Of a stretch of 64,000 nucleotides of DNA, positions 56,465-64,000 are shown in pieces. The stretch covers positions 2,256,001-2,320,000 of the forward strand of contig JAFFSR010000248.1 of assembly GCA_017163975.1 (NCBI GenBank). Direction: 5' to 3'. Within the stretch, counting starts at the first letter, position 1, and each line of letters begins with the position of its first letter. This DNA is from Anastatus disparis (lineage: Eukaryota; Arthropoda; Insecta; Hymenoptera; Eupelmidae). The position numbers and the translations under genes were made by a program. The notes beneath the pieces are model-generated. The model did no database searches, was not told the origin of the DNA, and saw only the letters and a program-made list of their open reading frames with translations.

Positions 56465-57346
56465 ATGGCCGACATTCGCCGGAGAAAAGATATACTGCAT
56501 CAACTTATCAAAGCGAGAAATGTAGTTAAGCGTAAATACAATCTATTGAAATATGAAAAGGATAATTTCGAGAAAGCAATTGGAGAAACTTTCAGACCAA
56601 TAGTCGATCCTTTACAAAAACTTGTTGAGACATCTAAAAAATTTCGAAATATCGAAACCAAGGAACAAGCTACTGATGCTATGAGTGTAAACAATGACAG
56701 TACTGATGAGTCTTATGATAAACCATCTTCGAATGAAACTGTTCGACCGCATACGGATACAGACTTTGAATTAGCTCTCAGTGAGGAAAATAGCGGAACG
56801 GATGATAACAAGTATATTCACAATCTCGTGAAAAATAAGACCCGGGATTTGGATAAAATTTATGGTGTTCGTAAAGAGGGTAACAAATACCTAATAGGCG
56901 ACTCGCCTATTTACTTTGAAGATAGTTATGTAAAAGTTAAGGATGTAAAATATCCGAGAACTGATGGTTTGCTAGAGTTGATACTAGCAAAACAGCCTAA
57001 TCAGAACAACTTTAGCTCAAGTGATATGCAAAACTATCGAAAGATTCTTGAAGCTACTAGTGCTCACAAGAGACGTTACAGAAACGATGAACAGATTCGC
57101 GCTCACAGAAGCAAGAAATTTGATAACATCATTGCTCCTATGTTTAAACGTGGTGGTGGACTATTACCTCGATACAAAGTTGCTAGGAGGGATATGTTGA
57201 TGGATTACGTCTATTGGGATGATCCTAATGAACTTGTCGATCGATTACGATTACTCATAGCTGAGAGAGAAGCTGGAAACCCTAGTCATACAAACGAGAT
57301 TCATTCAATCATCGAAGAATTGCGAGAAGCTGGCTATATATACTAA
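56465..57346 (+). CDS. Coiled-coil protein with conserved YWDDPNELVDRL C-terminus (copy B)
   Basis: 293 aa. Basic helical N-terminus (MADIRRRKDILHQLIKAR) with PIVDPLQKLVET near residue 50; an acidic Ser/Asp-rich linker (about 70-125); a central YLIGDSPIYFED block; and the family-typical C-terminus LPRYKVARRDML, YWDDPNELVDRLRLLIAERE, ending EAGYIY. No membrane segment or enzyme motif. Complete here, deleted in the middle in copy A. A structural or scaffold role is inferred only from its place in the morphogenesis block. Confidence 0.65.
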   Translation: MADIRRRKDILHQLIKARNVVKRKYNLLKYEKDNFEKAIGETFRPIVDPLQKLVETSKKFRNIETKEQATDAMSVNNDSTDESYDKPSSNETVRPHTDTDFELALSEENSGTDDNKYIHNLVKNKTRDLDKIYGVRKEGNKYLIGDSPIYFEDSYVKVKDVKYPRTDGLLELILAKQPNQNNFSSSDMQNYRKILEATSAHKRRYRNDEQIRAHRSKKFDNIIAPMFKRGGGLLPRYKVARRDMLMDYVYWDDPNELVDRLRLLIAEREAGNPSHTNEIHSIIEELREAGYIY

Positions 57347-57376
57347 GACACAAGCGAATACTTGAACATTATCAAG

Positions 57377-57536
57377 ATGAGTGTCGACGTATTCGGACGT
57401 AATCTTAAACGAAGCGAGGGCGATCGTGATCCTCCAGGAGTTGGATATAAAATCACATCTGATGGTCAGTATGACTTGGAGAATAAGAGACTTTGTAATC
57501 TCGCATCACCTAATCAACTCAATGAGGCTGTAATGA
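57377..57536 (+). pseudogene. Fibre-like protein, 3' truncated (copy B)
   Basis: Starts MSVDVFGRNLKRSEG and matches copy A through NLASPNQLNEAV (about 52 codons), then runs straight into the inverted 3' part of polB. The coiled coil is gone. The deletion also removed the integrase and the gene corresponding to 27812-28111. Confidence 0.75.
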
Positions 57537-60500
57537 TGCGAGTTTTAACAACAGCTGTTTTAACCCCTTTAGCCTTCTTGATAGGGTTCTTATTCTGTAT
57601 GCGGACTGCATACATTTTGCTGCGTAATCCAATGAACTCCGTCATTACGTTACCTCCACACTCATCTTTCATGAGACCAATCACCTTCTTGTTGACGGTA
57701 GGAAGTCCAAACTGATTATTGACTGGATAGTCCGATGTATCAAACTTGTCGATATCTCTCTCCATCATCTCGTATACGTTCACATCACGTATTTCATATA
57801 TAAGGCTATCCGTGTCCGTGTACAGCAGTTTACATTTATCACCAACACGTTCTCTCATATATGAATAATGGAAATCATAAATTAGAGTCTTGGAGATATC
57901 CAGCACACTGAGTCCAACGTATATAGGCTTCCTCACCGTTATCTGCGTGCGAGCTAATTGTACTGCCACAAGGTTTTCGTCGAAAATTGTTCTGCTGTGA
58001 AAGTTTGGACTTGCGATGAGTGCTTCTGCTCCGTAACGACCGCTCCATTTATTCACTAGCTTAACGTCGACTCACTTCCGCTCGTTCTCCATTGTCTTAC
58101 CATAGACTGCGTTGATCATCAATTTGAAAAAGAGCTTCTCGAATTCATTCTTGGACTGCTTCCTTTTCTCCGTGTTCAAGTCGACGTAAGGCTTTAACCA
58201 TGGACTCTGTTGAAACTGAAGAACTCTATATACTTTTTTCACGACTACTCCATGCTTGATGGCTTGCTTCAATGCAAGATAGTGAATGACATATCGCTCC
58301 TTATTGTCAAGCGTGGTTAATAGCTTCTTTTGTTTATCACCACGTGGCGCTTTATGTTCCGGACATAAAGGTAAATCTTTATGAGCATCGTGAATACTAG
58401 GAGGATATTCCAAGTCGACTTCATAAATAAAACCAACGCTTGAATCATCTGGAACGTTGTAATCCAATACTGTATCGTCATTGACGTCAATCCATCTGAA
58501 ATTTCCAGTTGGTAAATGCTGCGTCATTGCCCATCCGTAGAGATTGTTGGCATCAAAGTACATGAGATACTTATCTTCCTCTTCAGGATTGTAATCGTCC
58601 ATATACTTATTATTTGCCTTGGCGTATCGATTGAAGCACTGGCTTATCCCTCCTCTTATACCTCTCTCAATGAACATCAGCATATCGATGTCTGTTAGTA
58701 ACTCTAGTTTGACATCTGTGTATTTCAACATGGCGTCCCACGTCAAGCCTGGAGTTGTGTAGTAATGTGCCGGATCCAAACCATAAGCTTCTGCACACGT
58801 TGATCGAAAATTTTCGAAGACGTCAGCTAACAGGAGAACATCTGTCTTCAAGTATATATCGGAATACTTGCCTAGCGTCTCTATCCTGAGTGTTTCCCAC
58901 ATATTTCTCGCGTGCGCGTAATCTTCTTCGCTGATCTCAGACTCATTCAATTTACTGTAGAAGTCTTCTTTCGATGGTAACTCTTTCTCTTCTAATTTCT
59001 CGAAAGCGCTCACGTAGTCGTATGGGAAAACTTCTTTTCTGAGTAATAACTTGATCTGCTCTCCTGTGTAGCCTGACTCCTCGAATGCTTGAGAGGTGAT
59101 ATTATGCTCATCCAAGTATGAAGTCAATTTCTCCAATGACGAAGGCATGAATCTGAAGGAGTCTATGAATCTAAAACTCACATCGCTACCTTCAACATGC
59201 TTTGTGAAGAAAATATAGCGTTCCTTGTTTTCTGCAATCAGCTGCACACGTCCTTTAAAATTGTCAGCTGTGGCGAGCTCCTTGATGATGAAATGAGAGT
59301 CGTACCCAGTCAAGTTATGAAAGACGACTGGAATGAATTTCGCATCTTGGAAATTTATATTACATCCCTCATGAGCAGCACCTCTGTACTTTCCCGTAAG
59401 GTGGCAGTGGTCTCTCACTTTTACAGCAGAAGGAGCACTTTGTACAAATATGGCAGATTTTAGCTGCTTTAAAGTCTTCTTGATCTTCTCTGGTGAGATC
59501 CATAGGCTTCGGATTGAAATGTAAAGCATTTAACTCGTCTGCTAATGCTTGAAGTTGCTCAACAAACCACTCAGCAGGAGTTATGATGCCATCCTCTTCT
59601 TGTCTATAGCTGCAACGAATATAGACGCTTATAGAAGCGTACTCTTAAATGGGAAATTTCTGCCAAAAATGAGTTACCCAGCTACTGAGGGCGCCACTAG
59701 ATCCCATGTATTTTTATATCTATATATATCAAATTTTTCATATGTATAGATATACAAACAATGTTAAAGTGTTACCCAGCGTATCGGACGAAAAATTTAA
59801 CCCAGAAGTACGCTTCTATAAGCGTCTATCTTCGTTGATAGCTGTAATATCCAGACCTCTCGTCGTCGAAACTACACTTAATGTAATATCCAATACTATA
59901 GGCCTGATGACGTTGGTATGCACGCGTATCGTTATCTACAGGTTTCAGCAGGCACTCAAAATCTGCGTAGATGACAAATGGCACTTTGGTTTTATTATTG
60001 AAATTACGAAACAACAATACATCATCATTTTTCGAAGGTAACTGGATTCTACACTTATTCATCTGCTGACAGTCCACTTCGTGTGCCTTGAATTTCTCTT
60101 CATTAATGAAGTAGTGCAGACATCTATCACAAATATGTCGACATCGTGTATTTTTCGTCACTTGAGATTTCACTAGCCTTGATAGATTTCTAATCCACAC
60201 ATAATGAAACTTAGGAATATAATTATCAGCATCTTCCCCTTTTTCTTCTTCTTCATCGATGTAAAAGTCTTGAATGAGAAGCAAATTAACATGTTTTTCC
60301 TGCTTGAGAGAAGTGACGTGACATGGATGGATGGAGTACCTCGTCCCAGATTTTTTCAATATATACACGTTGATAGATATATTATTTAACTTCTCGAATT
60401 TAGCCACTTGTTTGATTGGAACAGGAAAGTCTATTCCTTCAAAGTTGAGCACACCATCGTAATCTTTATAGTTGCTTACACGTTGTGGATCTCGATCAAC

Positions 60501-61307
60501 CGGATGTAGCGCAGATGGGATCGCCCACTTGAAGCACTGGTCATCGTTGTTTTGAACGTTTACGCATGCCTTTTTATCCTGAATGAACTTTGGTAGTTGA
60601 ATATATGAGCTGCCTCTCATGGGGTTGAGCTTATTGATATTTATAGTGAGATTTAATATCTCACGCAGACTCCATCCAGATCCTTTCTGTTCAAACTCTT
60701 CCATTTCTCGAAGAATGGGCTGTTTAATGTTATCGTCGAACCACTGCTTCACATCCGTTGATTGAAAAATGGGAAAATTTTCTGTATTAAAATATTTGAC
60801 TTCCGTCATCACCGAGTCATCTTTCTAAACTGAATATTCAGCTGATAGTTCTGCATTTACCTTCAATGCGTTGTATTCAGTTAAGGCACTGACAATTTTC
60901 GATTCAAACAAATCTCGAGCGTCATCCATAAATGTAATGATATCTAGATGTTCCAAATTCGTTATAACACCAGATCGAACACGCCTTACAAATGCTGATT
61001 GAAAATCGGCCCACTTAACTCGTTCTTTCTCGTTGCTAGCAGGTTGCAACTCTTCTGGATTTTGTTGCAGACGACCGCCAGTTTTCAAAATATTATGCAG
61101 CTTACACTGAATCGTGAGTAGATGTGTCATAGATGTCTCACATTTCTTCTTCTGCGGATTGGTTAATTTCGAAGCCATAAGATTTTTTAGAGATGTAATG
61201 GCGTAGGTACACAAATTGATCCAAGATTCTAAATCTTCAGCCATTGCTTTACCTTTTCTTTCATATTCTAACGCATCCATTAACAGCTTGACCGTGTGAA
61301 CAAACAT
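57532..61307 (-). pseudogene. PolB: DNA polymerase B, broken and 3' truncated (copy B)
   Basis: Colinear with copy A and without its introns. The motifs persist: YADFECLL, VRDHCHLTG, FHNLTGYDSHF, DANNLYGW, NAVYGKTME, YTDTDSLIY. Breaks: an apparent frameshift at the extreme 5' end, TAG at 60825-60827, a 225-bp MITE at 59613-59837, a further frame disturbance near 59430-59530, TGA at 58072-58074, and loss of the last roughly 130 codons at the junction near 57532. This copy cannot make a polymerase, so any mobility would need a helper. Confidence 0.88.
59613..59837. mobile_element. 225-bp MITE in polB, 31-bp inverted repeats, 7-bp duplication
   Basis: Ends CAACGAATATAGACGCTT and CAACGAAGATAGACGCTT (inverted), one mismatch in 31. 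ATAGCTG flanks at 59606-59612 and 59838-59844. Each end also forms an internal hairpin (ACGCTTATAGAAGCGT). A 7-bp duplication is uncommon; the superfamily is unresolved. Confidence 0.9.
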
Positions 61308-61352
61308 TCAGGAGACTGCATGATGACTTCTTGTGACTCTTCCAAATCACTT

Positions 61353-61394
61353 ACTGAAATGAATTGCTCTTGAAATAGCGAGCTCCTTATATAC
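61353..61394 (-). promoter_or_regulatory. polB core promoter (copy B)
   Basis: Minus-strand GTATATAAGGAG with a TTTCAGTAA initiator; its A is 39 nt from the first T. Box identical to copy A. Confidence 0.55.
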
Positions 61395-61409
61395 ACACTT
61401 GATTAAAGT

Positions 61410-61850
61410 GGGAAAATATCCCTACTCTCGCGCTACCCTCTCCAAGACTTCCCGTTGAATTTACACTAGATGGAGTGGGGAGAGATCCTTTTCTCTCTTT
61501 GTAGTAAAACTTATCTCAGAGGAGTTGTTTCTCGATCAGCTCGAAGCACAATAATGATTTTCAACTCGCGATGAAGCTCTATTTATACTCGTTACAAAAA
61601 GTGGGGGAAGCTCTTTTAATAGCCCCACTCTCGCGCTACCCTCTCCAAGACTTCTCGTTGAATTCACTTTAGCAATAACTCTTATATTAGATGGAGAGAT
61701 CCTTTCTCAATAGTCTCAGATGATTCTTTGTAGTAAAAACTTGTAGACTTATCTCAGAGGAGTTGTTTCTCGATCAGCTCGAAGTACAATAATGATTTTC
61801 AGCTAACGACGAAGCTCTATTTATACTCGTTTCAAGAAGTGGGGGAAGCC
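61410..61850. repeat. Duplicated intergenic block of about 205-240 bp between divergent genes
   Basis: CTCTCGCGCTACCCTCTCC occurs near 61433 and 61632; GAGTTGTTTCTCGATCAGCT near 61521 and 61759; CTCTATTTATACTCGTT near 61574 and 61815. Lies between polB (-) and the right-end gene (+). Each unit carries a TATTTATA box. Confidence 0.8.
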
Positions 61851-61900
61851 AAGATGGCGGACCGCTCATGCTAGAAGCTTCGAGAGCGGCGAGGTATGAG

Positions 61901-61935
61901 TATAAAAGGAAGTCCGCGAGCTCAATCAAATCAGT
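61901..61935 (+). promoter_or_regulatory. Right-end gene core promoter: TATAAAAG plus TCAGT (copy B)
   Basis: TATAAAAG at 61901-61908 and AATCAGTTC, with its A at 61933: 33-nt spacing. Confidence 0.65.
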
Positions 61936-61989
61936 TCTTAGTTCGTCGAGTCAGAAGCAACAACACGAGAGACTGCAACCAAGGAGAAT

Positions 61990-62657
61990 ATGTAGTACGT
62001 GCTGGATTTACAAGGTTTCAGAAGATCGTCGAATTTATTTATTGTTAAAGAAGCAGCTGTGATTCCTATTGAGAAGAATGCCATACCTATGGCTTTTCAT
62101 TTTCAACCTCCTTGCAAGTGGTCCAAACTGTTTAAGGAAGAGCAAACGGTAAATCGATGGCTCGAGGCTCATCACCATGGAATTCCTTGGAATGCTGGCA
62201 CTATAGCATACAAGTATAGAATAAAAGTTTTACAAGATAGTATGAAAAACGCTACTAAAATATATGTAAAAGGATTGGAGAAAAAGAGATGGATTCAGGA
62301 AATTCTAGCAGAAAAGTAAGTTTTAAAAAATCTATATTCAGTGATCATGTATTGACTATATACTTATCTTTTAGAACCATCATCAAAATGGAAGAGATAA
62401 AATGTCCGTCGTTGGAAAACATTAAGAAAGTTAATACCACCCACTGCACTTTTCACACGTTACGAAAAAAATCTGTATGCGCTGTTAAGAATGCACTATT
62501 GCTAAAAGAATGGCTGCTTAATAATTATTTACCAATCCAAGACGATGGTAGGGATGAAGTAGACTGCGGTTGCCATTCAACAGATGACTCGCCATTATAT
62601 ATGCATTGCCAACATGCAGAACTGGATAAAAACCTTTTATTTTCTATGTACACTTAA
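61990..62657 (+). pseudogene. DLQGF-type accessory protein, stop at codon 2, one intron (copy B, right)
   Basis: Paralogue of the 163-aa protein at 51735-52226: LDLQGFRR, VKEAAVIPI, NRWLEAHHHGIPWNAG, then in exon 2 CPSLENIKKV, CTFH and a Cys/His-rich tail (DCGCHS...MHCQH). The ATG at 61990-61992 is followed at once by TAG, where the family has Glu; the rest of the frame is open. A 59-nt intron (62316-62374) splits the gene. The promoter is intact. Non-AUG initiation at the downstream GTG or CTG cannot be excluded, so a working product is uncertain. Confidence 0.55.
62316..62374 (+). other. 59-nt GT-AG intron in the right-end accessory gene
   Basis: GAAAA|GTAAGT ... TATCTTTTAG|AACC. Splicing restores alignment with the intronless paralogue at the left end. 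Confidence 0.75.
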
Positions 62658-62691
62658 TATGTAAATATGTTTAATAAATAAAAAATTATTT

Positions 62692-62792
62692 TTAAAAAGA
62701 ATGAGAAAGTTAATGGAGAGGAAGCAAAATTATGGTTGTTTCTCACAGATATGAGCGTTGGTGGGGGCTCATACCACTTTCTCATTCTTTTT
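62692..62792. repeat. Inverted repeat AAAAAGAATGAGAAAG
   Basis: AAAAAGAATGAGAAAG near 62694 and CTTTCTCATTCTTTTT near 62776 could pair across an 80-bp loop. It may be a small hairpin element or the border of copy B. Confidence 0.55.
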
Positions 62793-62799
62793 TTATTAT

Positions 62800-63450
62800 A
62801 TTTCGTATCTATATACATACACATTTTTAAATTCATCATACATACATACACATCAAACATCATCATATTTTAAATATAAATCTCATATACACTCACTCTT
62901 ACATTCTTTGAAACATTCATCAGATGCACAAATATTAAATATTCATACTTTCAATATCAATCTGTCTTTCTCTCACACGATCGCTCTTATACTCTTAAAA
63001 AAAAAATAAAATCATTACATACGTATCGAAACATTCATTATATACACATATCAAACATTCATACTTTAAATATTAATCTGTCTCACACATACTGACTCTT
63101 ATATTCTTTTAAAAACATTTATTACACACACACATACCATTCATTATATACACGTATTAAACATTCATACTTTAAATAGTAGTCTCTCTCTTTCGCTCAC
63201 TCTTATATTATTTTTGAACATTCATTATAAACTTGCACATCCTTTATATTACACACACACACATTGAATTTTTCAATCACTCACCCATTCATAAATTTAC
63301 TTGTTAAATTTTTTTAATCTACAGATACGCAAACATCCATTTTTACATCATACGTCTATTTAAAATCTTTTTCTATCGTATATATAGATTTAACCTTTAT
63401 GATAAACATTCATTCATATTATTTATAATCATTTATTTACTTCCAATCTC
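62800..63450. repeat. CA/TA-rich degenerate tandem repeat
   Basis: Irregular repeats of ACATTCATACTTTAAATA, CTGTCTC and ACTCTTATATTCTTT every 70-120 bp. ORFs here are low complexity. Confidence 0.6.
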
Positions 63451-63458
63451 TTATTTAT

Positions 63459-63677
63459 TTGCAAACGTTCACATATACATACATACATACTAAATTTACA
63501 CAAGAAAGCGAGGTTAGACCACTTCGAGTGCAAAGTCTTCGATATGACAGAAATGAGCTATATTTTACCGACATAATGCAGAAATTTCTACAAGTTAGTA
63601 TGGAAGAGTCAGCCAAATTCAAGATATTTAAATTAGCACAGTTCGATATAGGTGAAAATATGCGTTCCATCTTTTAG
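63459..63677 (+). CDS. Short unidentified ORF, possibly an exon
   Basis: 72 codons. The last 55 (RPLRVQSLRYDRNELYF, then MQKFLQVSMEESAKFKIF) have normal protein-like composition, unlike the CA-rich start. A possible acceptor TTTACACAAG precedes this part, so it may be a final exon. No family recognised; the stop is at 63675-63677. Confidence 0.3.
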   Translation: MQTFTYTYIHTKFTQESEVRPLRVQSLRYDRNELYFTDIMQKFLQVSMEESAKFKIFKLAQFDIGENMRSIF

Positions 63678-63719
63678 AGATAATCGAGTTGTGAAGGGTT
63701 AGACATGTCAGTGATAAAG

Positions 63720-64000
63720 AGTTCATCTTCGTTTTTCCAGACCATCCTTAGTAGTAGAGAGAGATCCGTCTTCCAAGTCATCGAGTGAAGGAATGATTTC
63801 TTCAAGCTAAACCCCCTCGTATAAGTACAAATATCCCCACTCTTCTACCATTGATTCCTACTCATTTCTTCTATTACTAATGTTCGAAACATCGTCTTCG
63901 TTTTTCCACACCATCCTTAGTAGTAGAGAGAGATCCGTCTTCCAAGCCATCGAGCGAAGAAATGATTTCTTAAAGCTAAACCCCCTCGTATAAGTACAAG
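63720..64000. repeat. Tandem duplication of about 168 bp at the window end
   Basis: TCTTCGTTTTTCCA, then CCATCCTTAGTAGTAGAGAG and AACCCCCTCGTATAAGTACA occur near 63727 and again near 63896, the second copy running off the edge. Each unit has a TATAAG box. It resembles the duplicated promoter block at 61.4-61.85 kb. Confidence 0.8.

Larger units (their letters stand above)
50933..62657. mobile_element. Polinton/Maverick (adintovirus-like) copy B
   Basis: A block of about 11.7 kb, colinear with copy A from the MGQ gene to polB but lacking integrase. Left terminus AGTAGATAAGCTATG. All morphogenesis genes (MCP, penton, protease, PLA2, ATPase, coiled coil) are open; polB is broken by two nonsense codons, a MITE and a 3' truncation. 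The right boundary is provisional, set at the end of the right-end accessory gene; no inverse of the left terminus was found beyond it. Confidence 0.88.

Noticed and set aside
62654..63009. ORFs in the CA/TA-rich region after copy B
   Set aside because: Low-complexity Tyr/His/Ser/Thr strings produced by simple repeats.

Overview
The window is AT-rich, repeat-laden arthropod DNA, most likely from an insect and plausibly a hymenopteran. The host call rests on the style of the repeats and Polinton proteins and on TATA/TCAGT core promoters, so it is an inference. I see no certain host gene. Nearly everything interpretable is mobile or tandemly repeated DNA, much of it decayed.

Layout: 1-6.5 kb is the 3' part of a Ty3/Gypsy LTR retrotransposon: a broken pol, an unusual zinc-knuckle ORF downstream of pol, a polypurine tract, and a probable 3' LTR that carries a 675-bp foldback element. 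6.5-9.97 kb is a satellite of about 162-bp monomers, interrupted by a 381-bp foldback element with a TTAA target duplication. 10-20 kb is mostly featureless AT-rich DNA with a small C2H2 zinc-finger ORF, an LTR end plus tRNA-Lys primer-binding site, tRNA-like fragments and TA microsatellites. 20.2-32.9 kb is Polinton/Maverick (adintovirus-like) copy A. 33-38.3 kb holds tandem and dispersed repeats plus a CACGTG-rich palindrome. 39.2-41.6 kb is a 2.4-kb foldback palindrome with a 429-bp MITE nested in one arm. 43.7-46.5 kb is a DNA transposon with 545-bp inverted repeats and a transposase-like ORF. 50.9-62.7 kb is Polinton copy B, followed by simple and tandem repeats to the end.

The two Polintons are colinear and homologous but clearly diverged. 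The set comprises a small MGQ-start protein, a double-jelly-roll major capsid protein, a tiny basic ORF, a single-jelly-roll penton protein, an adenain-like cysteine protease, a protein with a parvovirus-VP1-like phospholipase A2 domain, a packaging ATPase, a coiled-coil protein, a short fibre-like protein, a chromodomain integrase (A only), accessory proteins and protein-primed DNA polymerase B. Decay is complementary. Copy A has a complete polymerase reading frame, split by two small introns, but broken capsid and ATPase genes. Copy B has intact capsid, penton, PLA2, protease and ATPase genes but a broken polymerase and no integrase.

The most interesting signals are: a slippery T TTA AAA plus A-run joining the PLA2 ORF to the protease in the -1 frame in both copies; a repeated TATA/TCAGT core promoter with 33-39 nt spacing; two polymerase introns present in A and absent in B; a small ORF whose DNA also contains the capsid promoter; paralogous accessory gene pairs that differ between copies; and an 11-bp minisatellite found both as a long array and inside the integrase gene.
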